Shown: positions 36,033 through 45,641 of the stretch, piece by piece
Position numbering within the stretch: position 1 is the first letter of the stretch
How the letters are laid out: each line of letters begins with the position of its first letter
From: Marinobacter pelagius
GTDB taxonomy: Bacteria > Pseudomonadota > Gammaproteobacteria > Pseudomonadales > Oleiphilaceae
DNA length: 64,000 bases
Direction of reading: 5' to 3'
NCBI RefSeq assembly: GCF_900114925.1
Contig: NZ_FOUR01000001.1
Location: forward strand, 434,001 to 498,000
Translations under genes and position numbers: made by a program
Notes under the pieces: generated by a model
The model's database searches: none
Seen by the model: the letters and a program-made list of their open reading frames with translations, nothing else
Told to the model about the DNA's origin: nothing

Positions 36033-39000
36033 ATGGGCAATCACCATGACAGCATCGCCCTCGACTGGGTTCGGGGAGAAATACAGGACACGCTGACCCA
36101 AGGCCAGCATGCACTGGAAGCGTATGTCGAGAACCGTGACGACACCGCGCGCCTGCGCTTCTGCCTGAATTATCTCCATCAGGTGCATGGCACCCTGCAG
36201 ATGGTGGAACTCTACGGTGCGGCATTGCTCACCGAGGAAATGGAAAAGCTCACCCAGGCGATTCTCAACGAGTCCGTCGGCAATGTGGACGAGGCCGTTG
36301 ACATTCTGATGCAGGCGATCCTGCAGTTGCCCCAGTACCTGGAGCACCTGACCAGCAGCGAAGATGATTTCCCGATGGTGCTGCTGCCCATGCTCAATGA
36401 CCTGCGGGCCGCCCGGGGCGAAGCCCTGCTCTCCGATACCTCGCTGTTCAAGCCGGATCTCAGCCGGGCGCAGATGAGTGTCAGCGGCGCCGCCTCCCGG
36501 CGGCTGCAGGACCCGAAGGTTCTCGGCCATATCCGCAAGCTCCGGCAGATGTACCAGTTCGCCCTGGCCGGTGTGGTCCGCGAGGAGGATCTGGACGCCC
36601 AGTTCAGCTACCTCCAGAAGGTCATCCAGCGGCTCGCCCGCCTGTGCCAGAACACACCGCGCGGTGAACTGTGGAAAGCCGCCAGTGCCTTCGTGGAGAC
36701 CCTCCAGGCCCACGCGAACCCGGTCAACGCCGCGGTCAAATCCCTGCTGCGGGAGCTGGATGCCGAAATTCGGCTGCTTACCGACGGCCAAGCGAATGTG
36801 CTCCAGCAGCAGGCCCCGGAAGCGCTGCTCAAGCACCTGCTCTACTACGTGGCCCGTGCCCGGGACCTGGACACCCCGCAGGTCCAGGCCCTGCGTAACG
36901 ACTACAAGCTCAACATGGCACTGCCATCGGACGATGACGTCGATGCCGCCCGTACCCGGGTATCCGGGCCGGGCCGTGAGGCGATCCACTCGGTGGTCAG
37001 CGCCCTGAACGAAGAGTTGGCCAAGCTCAAGGACCAGCTGGACCTGTTCGTGCGCTCCGAGTTGCGCCAGAACAGCGAGCTGGACGATCTGTTGCCCGGC
37101 CTGCGCCAGGTGGCCAACACCCTCGCCGTGCTCGGCCTGGGTATCCCCCGCAAAGTGGTGACCGAACAGATTGAGCTGGTGGAAAAACTCAGCGACCAGA
37201 CCGAACTGGTGGACGACGGCACCCTGATGGACATTGCCGGCGCCCTGCTGTATGTCGAAGCCAGCCTGGCCGGCCTCGACACCGACCGCCAGGTCGAGAC
37301 ACAGGACGACGCACGCCCCGGCGACGCGATCAACCTGGGCTCACGGGAACTGGGCGAAGCCAGCTCTGCCCTGCTGCGGGAATCCCGCAACACCCTCGAG
37401 CAGGTCAAATCCGCCATCGTCAACTTCATCGCATCCCAGTGGGATACCCGCGAGATCGAACACGTTCCGGAATTGCTGCACAGCATCCGTGGCGGTCTTG
37501 CCCTGATTCCCCTCGATCGTGTGGTGGACATGCTCGAATCCGCCGAGCGTTACATCACAGATGTCCTGCTCGGTGGCAAACAGGTGCCGGACTGGAAACA
37601 ACTGGACACCCTGGCCGATGCGGTCACCAGTATCGAGTACTACCTGGAGCGGCTGGCCGAGGGTATCAGCGAAAACGACGCCGTGCTGCAGGTCGCCGAA
37701 GACAGCCTGGCCTCCCTCGGTTTTCCGGTGGGTGCCGAGCCCACCTGGAACGCCCCAGCAGCCGAGCCTGAAGTGCCGGCGGAGGCTGAGAGCCCTGCCG
37801 AAGAATCCGCAGCCGCACCCGAGGACGCCAAGGAATCCGACGAGGACCTGCTGGACGACGAGATCCTGGAGATCTTCGTCGAGGAAGCCCAGGAGGTCCT
37901 GGAGACCATCCACGACTTCTATCCGCGTCTGCGCCAGAACCACGACGACCGTGAAGCCCTGACCGAAGTCCGTCGGGCATTCCACACCCTCAAGGGCAGT
38001 GGTCGTATGGTCGGTGCCACCAGCATCGGCGAGCTGGCCTGGTCGGTGGAAAACCTGCTGAACCGGGTCATCGACCAGACCATCAAACCGACCGACGATC
38101 TGTTCACCCTGGTGGACGAGGTCAACGCACGGATTCCGACCCTGATCCAGGAATTCCGGGATGGCCAGGCGGACGGAGACGTTGACGGCCTGATCGGACG
38201 CGCCGAAGCCATGGCCGACACCCGGCGCACCGACGACGAACAGGCGCCGGAATCCGCTCCGGTTGCCGAGGCCCCGGCCGCTGACGAGACGCCGGCACAA
38301 CCCGAGCCTGCTCTTGCAACGGAAGCGCCGGCCGGAAGCGACGAGGACGATCTGATCGATGACGAAATCCTCGAGATCTTCGTCGAAGAGGCCGGTGAAG
38401 TCCTGGATACCATCCGTGAGTACCTGCCGATGCTGCTGCGTCAGCACGATGACCGCAGTGCGCTCACCGAAGTCCGCCGGGCCTTCCACACCCTCAAGGG
38501 CAGCGGCCGTATGGTTGGTGCCAATGTAGTGGGTGAACTGGCCTGGTCGGTCGAGAACATGCTCAATCGAGCCATCGACGGCTCGATCCTCATGAACGAT
38601 GAAATTGCGGCGCTGTTGCAGGATGTCACCGAGGCGCTGCCGCCACTGGTGGAAGACTTCGAGAAACGTCGTGCGCCTTCCATGGACACATTGGCCCTCG
38701 AAGCCCGGGCCAACACCCTGGCCAATGGCGAGATCCCCGACACCGGCGCCATGCCAACCGGCGCAGAGGAATCCGAGGCAGCTCCGGAGACTACGGCGGA
38801 AACCCACGAGGCCGATGACAACGGCGTGGATCCGGTGCTGCTCGACATTTTCGAGAGCGAAACCGAGACCCATCTGCAGACCCTGAAGGAGTACCTGGCC
38901 GCCGCCGGAGACAAGACCACCGTCCCCTACACCGACGACCTGTCCCGGGCCCTGCATACCCTCAAGGGCAGTGCCCATACCGCCGGAATCACACCCATCG

Positions 39001-42000
39001 CCGAGGTCATCACTCCCCTCGAGCGGTTTGTGAAAGAAGCCCGCGCCCAGAACAAGCGGGCTGACCGGGAAGTCGTCGCCCTGATCGAGCAGGCCTGCGA
39101 CTTCCTGACCCGTGGCCTGGCCCAGATTCGACAGAACCCGCAAGCACCGCTGACGGGCACCGAGGAATTCCTCGAAAGGCTCGAGAACCTCAGCCGCTCC
39201 ACCCTGCGGGCTGCTGCCGATGACGACACCAGAGCGCCGACCCGACAGGCCGAATCCCAGCTGGTTCGCCTATTCCTGAACGAAGGCCTGGACATTGTCC
39301 TCGACGCCGAGCAGATCCTTGACCGGTGGGCGGCCGATCCGACGGAAACCGGCCCGCTGGCGCAGCTCCGGAACGAGCTGGACCAGCTGACCGAGGGCGC
39401 GGCTGAAGCCGGTCTCACCGATGTCTCCGCCCTTGCCGGTGCCCTGAACAACGCCTACGAGGCGGTCGCCGACGACCATCAGGCGCCGGATGAGCACTTC
39501 TTCACCACCGTCCGTGCCGGTCATGAGCAACTGATCAACATGATGGATCAGGTCGCTGCCGGCCTTGCCACCAGTTCCGATCCCGAGCTGCTGGCCCGTA
39601 TCGAGACGCTGGCCGAAGGCCGGAGTGAGCCGGCCGATACAACCGGCACGGAAGCATCCGTGACACCGGACGCCTTCGAGCAGCAGTTCGACGACGAACT
39701 AGAAGAAATTGATCTGAGTTTCGACTCCGACGGTCTCGACGAGCCCGAAGCAGAAACGGAGCCGCAGGCTGAAGCCGAGCAGCCGCCGCTTCCCGAAACC
39801 GATGAATCCGATGACGGCCTCGATCAGGAACTGGCCGAGATCTTCCTGGAAGAAGCCCGGGACCTGATCGACAGCACCGCCGAGGCCCTGCAGAGCTGGA
39901 GCGAAAATACCGGTAATCTCGATATCCTCCGGTTGCTGCAGCGCGACCTGCACACCCTCAAGGGCGGCGCCCGTCTGGCCGACATTCCCGCCGTAGGCGA
40001 CCTGTCCCACGAACTGGAAACCCTGTTCGAGGGCCTGACCGAGCAACGGCTGTCGGTCAACGACCAGCTGTCCGACCTCTTGTTCCGCAGCCATGACCGC
40101 CTTGCCGGCATGGTGGAGGCCCTTGAAAACGGTGAAACTCCGCGGCCGGCACCGGATCTGGTTGCCGAGATCCAGGCTTACATGGGCAGCGCGGCCGGTT
40201 CACGACCGGTCACGGATGTTGCCGAGCCCGCACCGGAGCAACAGCCCGGGGAATCGACCGCACCGGTAGATGAAACCGCCGGCGAACCGGCCAGCGAGAC
40301 GCAGGAAGAAGGTCCGACTGACCTTTCCCATCTGGATCCGGAGCTGGTGGGCATCTTCCTCGAAGAAGCCTATGACCTGATCAACTCCACCGGCAGTGCC
40401 CTGCACACCTGGAGCGAGAACCCGTCAGACACTTCGGTAGCAGCCGAACTGCAGCGTGACGTGCATACCCTGAAAGGGGGCGCGCGCATGGCCGGCGTCA
40501 ATGCCATCGGCGATCTCACCCACGTCCTCGAGGACCTGTTCGAGAAAGTGGCCGAAGGCCATCTGGCCGCGTCCGAGGACATGACGGACCTGCTGTTTGC
40601 CTGTCACGACCGTCTGGCCCAGATGGTTGAGCAGGTCGCGACCCAGAAGCCCTGCCCGCCTGCTACCGACCTGGTGGCCCAGGTGGAATCCGTCATCCGG
40701 GGCGAAACCCCCACTGCCCCGGCGCCGGAAGTGGCCGGGGAGCAACCGGAAGCTCGCACCGAGTCCGGTTTCGAAGAGCACCTGGAGCCGGCTTCCGATA
40801 ACGACCTGATCGGCATCTTCCTGGACGAGGGTCTGGAAATTCACGAGGCCATCGATGAATGCCTGGCCCAGTGGAAAGACGAACCCGAGGAACTGTCCGG
40901 GGTGACCCAGCTCCAGCAGGAGCTTCATACCCTCAAGGGCGGTGCCCGGCTCTCGGATGTCGATCCCATTGCCGAGCTGGCCGAAGCCTGGGCCGAGGCC
41001 CTGGACCCCCTGATTGGCGGCGCCAACAACCAGCACGCCCTGCTGGAATTGAGTGAGCGCGCCAATGCCACCCTGAAAGCCATGCTGACCGCCCTGGAAG
41101 AAGGCGATAAGCCGGAAACCGGTCACGGTCTGGTGGAGGCGTTCCGGGCGGTAGGACAGGAGGCATCAGCGGCCGAGTCAGGCCCCGAGGCGCCCACAAC
41201 CGCCAGCGCCGACACGGTCGATCCGGAAGTCCTGGAGATCTTCCTGGAAGAGGCCGGCGAGATCATGGACCAGCTCGAGCAAGTACTCGAGAACTGGCGT
41301 AAAGATCCCGGCAATCACGATTTCAACCAGGAAGCCCAGCGGGCCCTGCATACCCTCAAGGGTGGCGCGCGCCTGGCGCAACTGACCGAACTGGGTGACA
41401 AGGCCCATGCCTTAGAGACCCGGTTGATCGATCTGGGCGGCAACGCGCCGGACGAAACCCAGTGGCAGGCCATCACCGACGATCACGACGCCATCATCGC
41501 CCTGGTGACCGAGGTCCGCCGCCGCTTCGAGGGTGGTCCAGCCGAGCCGGAGACCACTGCTGAAACCAGCCCTGCCCCGGCGGAGCCGAAGACGGAGGCA
41601 ACCCCGGCCACCACAGCCGAGCCCAGGGCCGAGACTGCACCGGCACCAAAACCGGAGAAGGCACCGGCGAAAACGCCGGCCCAGCCCCGGAAAAAAGCTC
41701 CGGAAGTGCAGCGGGTCCAGGAAACCATCCGGGTTTCGGCACCGCTGCTGGACGAGCTGGTCAACCTGGCCGGTGAAACCAGTATCACCCGTGGCCGACT
41801 GGAACAGCAGACCAGCGACTTCGGCCACACCCTGGATGAAATGGCGGCAACCATCGAGCGTCTGCGGGAGCAGCTGCGCCGGATGGAGATCGAGACCGAA
41901 GCCCAGATCCTGTTCCGTGCCGAACAGGAGCACGGCCCGGACTATGGCGACGACTTCGACCCGCTGGAGATGGACCGCTACTCCGCCATCCAGCAGTTGT

Positions 42001-43550
42001 CACGGGCCCTGACCGAATCCTCCTCGGACCTGGCAGACCTCCGGGAAACCATGGCCGACCGGGTCCGGGATACCGAGACCCTGCTGGTCCAGCAGTCCCG
42101 GATCAACACGGAACTGCAGGAAGGTCTGATGAAGACCCGAATGATTCCGTTTGCCTCCATGGTGCCCCGCCTGCGCCGGATCGTCCGCCAGATCAGCGGC
42201 GAACTGGGCAAGAAAGTGGACTTCGATGTCCGCAACGCGGAAGGGGAGATGGACCGCAACATCCTGGAGCGCATGGTTGCGCCCCTGGAGCACATGCTGC
42301 GGAACGCCCTCGACCACGGCATCGAAGCGCCGGAAGACCGCAAGAACGCCGGCAAGCCCGAAACCGGGGAAGTGACCCTGTCCCTGACCCGGGAAGGGGG
42401 TGACGTGGTGCTGCGGATGATGGACGACGGCAAGGGCATTCCCTCCAGCGTCATCCGCGACAAGGCCATCCGCCAGGGGTTGCTGCGGGCCGATGAAGAC
42501 CTGTCAGAACGGGAAGTCCTGCAGTTCATCCTGCAGCCGGGCTTTTCCACTGCCGAGCAGGTCACCCAGATCTCCGGCCGGGGTGTCGGAATGGACGTGG
42601 TGGCCAGCGAGATCAAGCAACTCGGTGGCAGCCTCGATATCGACTCCGCGGTAGGTCGTGGCACCACCTTCACCGTGCGACTGCCGTTCACGGTATCGGT
42701 AAACCGCGCGCTGATGGTTACCACCGGCGAGGACTTCTACGCCATTCCGCTGAATACCATCGAAGGTATCGTGCGGGTCAGCACCTACGAACTCGAGGAA
42801 TACTACAAGCCGGATGCCCCGATGTATGAGTATGCCGGCCAGCAGTACCGCCTGCAGTATCTGGGTAGCCTGCTCAACAGCGATCACCAACCCAAGCTCC
42901 AGGGCCAGGCACTGCCGCTGCCGGTAATCCTGGTACGGGGTGCCGAGCAACCCATGGCCCTGCAGGTGGACAGCCTGATGGGCAGCCGGGAAATCGTGGT
43001 TAAATCCCTCGGGCCCCAGTTCAGTACCGTTCGCGGGGTCTCCGGTGCCACCATCCTCGGTGATGGTAACGTGGTGGTGATCCTCGACCTTCCGGCCATG
43101 CTGCGTTCGGACATCCTCTCCGACCGCCAGCGTCTGGCGAACCTGGAGAAGGCGCGGGAAGCTGCCCGGTACGAAGAGCAGATCACCACCGTCATGGTGG
43201 TGGACGACTCGGTTACCGTACGGAAAGTTACTTCCCGCCTGCTGGAGCGCAATGGCATGGAAGTACTCACCGCCAAAGACGGCCTGGATGCAGTTGCCCA
43301 GCTGCAGGATCACAAGCCCGACATCATCCTGCTCGATATCGAGATGCCGAGGATGGACGGCTTCGAAGTGGCCAGCTTCATTCGCCACGACGACAACCTG
43401 CGGGAGACGCCGATCTGCATGATTACCTCCAGGACCGGCGAGAAGCACCGCGAGCGGGCCCTGGCCATCGGCGTCAACGAGTACCTCGGCAAACCGTTCC
43501 AGGAAACCGAGCTGCTTGAGACCATCAAGCGGCTGACCGGAACCGAGTAA
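36033..43550 (+). CDS. chpA: Giant hybrid chemotaxis kinase ChpA with many Hpt modules
   Basis: A 2505-residue CheA-type kinase controlling type IV pili. Phosphotransfer modules with a candidate histidine are at H49 (LHQVHGT), H483 (LHSIRGG), H651, H819, H975 (all HTLKGS), H1307, H1478, H1632 and H1773 (all HTLKGG). One more module near residue 1118 has LTEGA in place of the histidine motif. Acidic Pro/Ala/Glu linkers separate them. Then come the dimerisation helices, the ATPase (NALDHGIEAPEDR, MMDDGKGI, GRGVGMDVV), a CheW-like domain, and a receiver with Asp2435 (LLDIEMP). The start is ATG at 36033 with GGAG upstream. P. aeruginosa ChpA is similar in length (2472) with eight modules described. 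Modules at 651 and 819 are near-identical and look like a tandem duplication. Confidence 0.95.
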   Translation: MGNHHDSIALDWVRGEIQDTLTQGQHALEAYVENRDDTARLRFCLNYLHQVHGTLQMVELYGAALLTEEMEKLTQAILNESVGNVDEAVDILMQAILQLPQYLEHLTSSEDDFPMVLLPMLNDLRAARGEALLSDTSLFKPDLSRAQMSVSGAASRRLQDPKVLGHIRKLRQMYQFALAGVVREEDLDAQFSYLQKVIQRLARLCQNTPRGELWKAASAFVETLQAHANPVNAAVKSLLRELDAEIRLLTDGQANVLQQQAPEALLKHLLYYVARARDLDTPQVQALRNDYKLNMALPSDDDVDAARTRVSGPGREAIHSVVSALNEELAKLKDQLDLFVRSELRQNSELDDLLPGLRQVANTLAVLGLGIPRKVVTEQIELVEKLSDQTELVDDGTLMDIAGALLYVEASLAGLDTDRQVETQDDARPGDAINLGSRELGEASSALLRESRNTLEQVKSAIVNFIASQWDTREIEHVPELLHSIRGGLALIPLDRVVDMLESAERYITDVLLGGKQVPDWKQLDTLADAVTSIEYYLERLAEGISENDAVLQVAEDSLASLGFPVGAEPTWNAPAAEPEVPAEAESPAEESAAAPEDAKESDEDLLDDEILEIFVEEAQEVLETIHDFYPRLRQNHDDREALTEVRRAFHTLKGSGRMVGATSIGELAWSVENLLNRVIDQTIKPTDDLFTLVDEVNARIPTLIQEFRDGQADGDVDGLIGRAEAMADTRRTDDEQAPESAPVAEAPAADETPAQPEPALATEAPAGSDEDDLIDDEILEIFVEEAGEVLDTIREYLPMLLRQHDDRSALTEVRRAFHTLKGSGRMVGANVVGELAWSVENMLNRAIDGSILMNDEIAALLQDVTEALPPLVEDFEKRRAPSMDTLALEARANTLANGEIPDTGAMPTGAEESEAAPETTAETHEADDNGVDPVLLDIFESETETHLQTLKEYLAAAGDKTTVPYTDDLSRALHTLKGSAHTAGITPIAEVITPLERFVKEARAQNKRADREVVALIEQACDFLTRGLAQIRQNPQAPLTGTEEFLERLENLSRSTLRAAADDDTRAPTRQAESQLVRLFLNEGLDIVLDAEQILDRWAADPTETGPLAQLRNELDQLTEGAAEAGLTDVSALAGALNNAYEAVADDHQAPDEHFFTTVRAGHEQLINMMDQVAAGLATSSDPELLARIETLAEGRSEPADTTGTEASVTPDAFEQQFDDELEEIDLSFDSDGLDEPEAETEPQAEAEQPPLPETDESDDGLDQELAEIFLEEARDLIDSTAEALQSWSENTGNLDILRLLQRDLHTLKGGARLADIPAVGDLSHELETLFEGLTEQRLSVNDQLSDLLFRSHDRLAGMVEALENGETPRPAPDLVAEIQAYMGSAAGSRPVTDVAEPAPEQQPGESTAPVDETAGEPASETQEEGPTDLSHLDPELVGIFLEEAYDLINSTGSALHTWSENPSDTSVAAELQRDVHTLKGGARMAGVNAIGDLTHVLEDLFEKVAEGHLAASEDMTDLLFACHDRLAQMVEQVATQKPCPPATDLVAQVESVIRGETPTAPAPEVAGEQPEARTESGFEEHLEPASDNDLIGIFLDEGLEIHEAIDECLAQWKDEPEELSGVTQLQQELHTLKGGARLSDVDPIAELAEAWAEALDPLIGGANNQHALLELSERANATLKAMLTALEEGDKPETGHGLVEAFRAVGQEASAAESGPEAPTTASADTVDPEVLEIFLEEAGEIMDQLEQVLENWRKDPGNHDFNQEAQRALHTLKGGARLAQLTELGDKAHALETRLIDLGGNAPDETQWQAITDDHDAIIALVTEVRRRFEGGPAEPETTAETSPAPAEPKTEATPATTAEPRAETAPAPKPEKAPAKTPAQPRKKAPEVQRVQETIRVSAPLLDELVNLAGETSITRGRLEQQTSDFGHTLDEMAATIERLREQLRRMEIETEAQILFRAEQEHGPDYGDDFDPLEMDRYSAIQQLSRALTESSSDLADLRETMADRVRDTETLLVQQSRINTELQEGLMKTRMIPFASMVPRLRRIVRQISGELGKKVDFDVRNAEGEMDRNILERMVAPLEHMLRNALDHGIEAPEDRKNAGKPETGEVTLSLTREGGDVVLRMMDDGKGIPSSVIRDKAIRQGLLRADEDLSEREVLQFILQPGFSTAEQVTQISGRGVGMDVVASEIKQLGGSLDIDSAVGRGTTFTVRLPFTVSVNRALMVTTGEDFYAIPLNTIEGIVRVSTYELEEYYKPDAPMYEYAGQQYRLQYLGSLLNSDHQPKLQGQALPLPVILVRGAEQPMALQVDSLMGSREIVVKSLGPQFSTVRGVSGATILGDGNVVVILDLPAMLRSDILSDRQRLANLEKAREAARYEEQITTVMVVDDSVTVRKVTSRLLERNGMEVLTAKDGLDAVAQLQDHKPDIILLDIEMPRMDGFEVASFIRHDDNLRETPICMITSRTGEKHRERALAIGVNEYLGKPFQETELLETIKRLTGTE

Positions 43551-44602
43551 TGGCCGGCCAGGGAGGCCGGCCCCGGGTCGGAATCGTGTCCGATGTGGTG
43601 CTGCAGCGACACCGGCTGCAGGCCGCAACGGCCAAGTTCGGACTCGAGGTCTCCTTCTGTGGCGATCCCCAGCGGCTGGAATACCAGCCACAGTTTCCCG
43701 AGGCGGATCTGTGGCTGATCACCCTGGAAGACGAGGCCGACCACCCCGCGCTGTTCGATCTGCTGCTGGACAATACCGAGGCACCGGTCCTGTTCGGTCT
43801 TGACCAGGCCCCCAAGCCTGGCAGCACCGACTATTTCCGCTGGGAACGACGGCTGCTGGGCAAACTGGAAAAGCAACTGGGGCATCTCGAGGAGCTGGAC
43901 TCGGAAACGACGCTCGAAAAACTCGAAGACGAGCCGGCGGCACCACAGAGCAAACCCGAACTGCCCCACTGGATCAAACCTGCGGTACCGGACTCCATTG
44001 CCGAGGAGGTCTGGATTCTGGGTGCCTCCCTGGGCGGACCGGCGGCGGTCAAAACCTTTCTCGATCACCTGCCCCAGGGACTACCCGTGGGGTTTATCTA
44101 CGCCCAGCACATCGACGACAATTTCACCGGGGTGCTGACCCGGGTCCTGGGCCGCGATGCCCATTACCGGCTCAAGGCGGCACAGGAAGGCTACCGGGTC
44201 CGCAACGGAGATGTGGTGCTGATGCCGGTGGAACACGAGTGGCGGCTGGACAGTACCGGCGCCCTGACCGAAGTGAACAAGCCCTGGCCCGGACCGTACG
44301 GCCCCTCCATCGACCAGGTGCTACTCAATGTGGCCGACCACTACCGGGCCCGCTGCCATGCTATCCTCTTTTCCGGCATGGGCAACGATGGCGCTCTGGC
44401 AGCGCCCATTCTCAAAGCCTTTGGTAGCCGGATCTGGGTCCAGGAAAGCAGCAGTTGCGGCAACAGTTCCATGCCGGATTCCGTGGCGGCCACCGGCTGC
44501 GCCAGTTTCACCGGCACTCCCGAGCAACTGGCACGGGAACTGATCAAAACCATTGAAAAATCCTGCCTGCTCAGAGGCCGGCAGAAACGCGATTCCGCCT
44601 GA
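43550..44602 (+). CDS. chpB: CheB-type methylesterase ChpB
   Basis: A 350-residue protein with a C-terminal methylesterase domain. The catalytic triad is Ser160 (LGASLGGPAA), His187 (YAQHIDD) and the Asp of GMGNDGALA near 286. It is expected to remove methyl groups from PilJ. The N-terminal 120 residues resemble a receiver, but the acidic pair and phosphoacceptor are missing (the strand that should carry it reads LWLITLED), so control by phosphorylation is unlikely. Its ATG overlaps the chpA TAA by one base. Confidence 0.92.
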   Translation: MAGQGGRPRVGIVSDVVLQRHRLQAATAKFGLEVSFCGDPQRLEYQPQFPEADLWLITLEDEADHPALFDLLLDNTEAPVLFGLDQAPKPGSTDYFRWERRLLGKLEKQLGHLEELDSETTLEKLEDEPAAPQSKPELPHWIKPAVPDSIAEEVWILGASLGGPAAVKTFLDHLPQGLPVGFIYAQHIDDNFTGVLTRVLGRDAHYRLKAAQEGYRVRNGDVVLMPVEHEWRLDSTGALTEVNKPWPGPYGPSIDQVLLNVADHYRARCHAILFSGMGNDGALAAPILKAFGSRIWVQESSSCGNSSMPDSVAATGCASFTGTPEQLARELIKTIEKSCLLRGRQKRDSA

Positions 44603-44613
44603 GGACAGAAGCG

Positions 44614-45075
44614 ATGCCCGAAAACCGTCAAGCCCTCCCCTGTGTCATGATCCCGATGACCGGTCGGCAATTGTTACTGCCCAACGTTTCCATCGCCGAG
44701 GTTGTGGACTACGCCAGCGAAGAACCCGGCTCCAATACCCCGGACTGGCTGGTGGGCTACCTGGACTGGCGAGGCCTGGATTTGCCGGTGATTTCCTACG
44801 ATGCCGCCAATGGCGGCAGCCTGATGGTGCCCGGTGACAACCGGGGCCGGATCGTGGTGTTGAACACCATTGGCGAGCATCACAGTGAGGTGCCGTTCAT
44901 GGCGCTGGTCACCCAGGGGATTCCCAGCCAGGCACGACTGACCGAAGCGGAAGTGCACCGGCTCGAGGGTGACACCGGCCCGGCAGATCTGATGAAGGTC
45001 GAAGTCGAGAGCGAGGAAGCCTGGATTCCCAATTTGGAATACCTGGAATCCCTGGCACGCTCAGCACGCCGCTAG
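44614..45075 (+). CDS. chpC: CheW-like protein ChpC
   Basis: A 153-residue CheW-domain protein. The fold is seen in VMIPMTGRQLLLPNVSIAEVVDYA, GYLDWRGLDLPVISYD and RIVVLNTIGEHH. In P. aeruginosa ChpC is an accessory adaptor that may bring other receptors to ChpA. It is 11 bases after chpB and is the last gene of the cluster. No intrinsic terminator is seen after it, so read-through into zur is possible. Confidence 0.92.
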   Translation: MPENRQALPCVMIPMTGRQLLLPNVSIAEVVDYASEEPGSNTPDWLVGYLDWRGLDLPVISYDAANGGSLMVPGDNRGRIVVLNTIGEHHSEVPFMALVTQGIPSQARLTEAEVHRLEGDTGPADLMKVEVESEEAWIPNLEYLESLARSARR

Positions 45076-45094
45076 TACCTGCTCCTACCCGGTC

Positions 45095-45135
45095 ATGGCA
45101 GGGAATCCTGGAAATGTTATAATGTACCAAATTTC
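45095..45135 (+). promoter_or_regulatory. zur promoter with overlapping Zur box
   Basis: ATGGCA (45095-45100) and TATAAT (45118-45123) are 17 bases apart, giving a start near 45130. The segment 45111-45135 begins GAAATGTTATAAT, a perfect half of the gammaproteobacterial Zur box, and ends with a weaker opposite half (ACCAAATTTC). The box covers the -10 element, so zinc-loaded Zur would block its own operon. Confidence 0.75.
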
Positions 45136-45146
45136 CCAGGATTCCC
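45101..45146. repeat. Inverted repeat enclosing the Zur box and zur ribosome site
   Basis: GGGAATCCTGG (45101-45111) and CCAGGATTCCC (45136-45146) are perfect complements around a 24-base centre. The right arm contains the only CAGG ribosome site of zur. Flanking copies of GTCATGGCA (45092-45100 and 45147-45155, the second holding the zur ATG) add a direct repeat. Confidence 0.75.
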
Positions 45147-45149
45147 GTC

Positions 45150-45641
45150 ATGGCAAGCCAAGCACTTCCCTATCGCCCACACAACCATCAGGCCTGTGTC
45201 ACCCAGGCCCTGGCTGATGCCCGTGCGATTTGCCGGGCCCAGAACGCGCGCCTGACGCCCACCCGGGAGCGGGTCCTGGAACTGATCTGGCAATCCCACA
45301 AGCCCCTGGGAGCTTACGACGTCCTGGCTGAGCTGACCGCCGAAGGCCAGAATGCGGCACCACCGACGGTGTACCGGGCCCTGGATTTCCTCCAGCAACA
45401 TGGACTGGTGCACCGGATTGCCTCTCTCAATGCCTTCATCGGCTGTGCCCATGCCGGGGAGAACCATACCGGCATGTTCCTGATCTGCCGCAGCTGCGGC
45501 AATGTTCTGGAGCTCACAGCACCCGGCGTCTCCGGCGCGATCGAGGGCGCCGCTAAGGCCGAGCATTTCAAGGCCGAGAACGTGACCCTGGAGATCGCCG
45601 GCCTGTGCCCGAGATGCCAGTCGGAGAGCCGCCATGACTGA
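45150..45641 (+). CDS. zur: Zinc uptake regulator Zur
   Basis: A 163-residue Fur-family repressor. The winged helix contains LTPTRERVLELIWQSHKPLGAYDVL and PPTVYRALDFLQQHGLVHRI. The metal domain has the Zur-type HxC pattern GCAH, then a structural zinc site made of C-R-S-C and C-P-R-C. It represses zinc uptake genes when zinc is plentiful. The gene is first in zur-znuC-znuB and overlaps znuC by eight bases. Its ribosome site (CAGG, nine bases before the ATG) lies in an inverted-repeat arm. Confidence 0.95.
   Translation: MASQALPYRPHNHQACVTQALADARAICRAQNARLTPTRERVLELIWQSHKPLGAYDVLAELTAEGQNAAPPTVYRALDFLQQHGLVHRIASLNAFIGCAHAGENHTGMFLICRSCGNVLELTAPGVSGAIEGAAKAEHFKAENVTLEIAGLCPRCQSESRHD

Noticed and set aside
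37341-39143. 600-residue open frame antisense to chpA
   Set aside because: High-GC codon use produces long antisense frames; it has no conserved motifs and opposes a well-supported gene. The same reasoning removes 18532-19857 (antisense to pckA), 7502-8827 (antisense to arcB/arcC) and 59212-60369.
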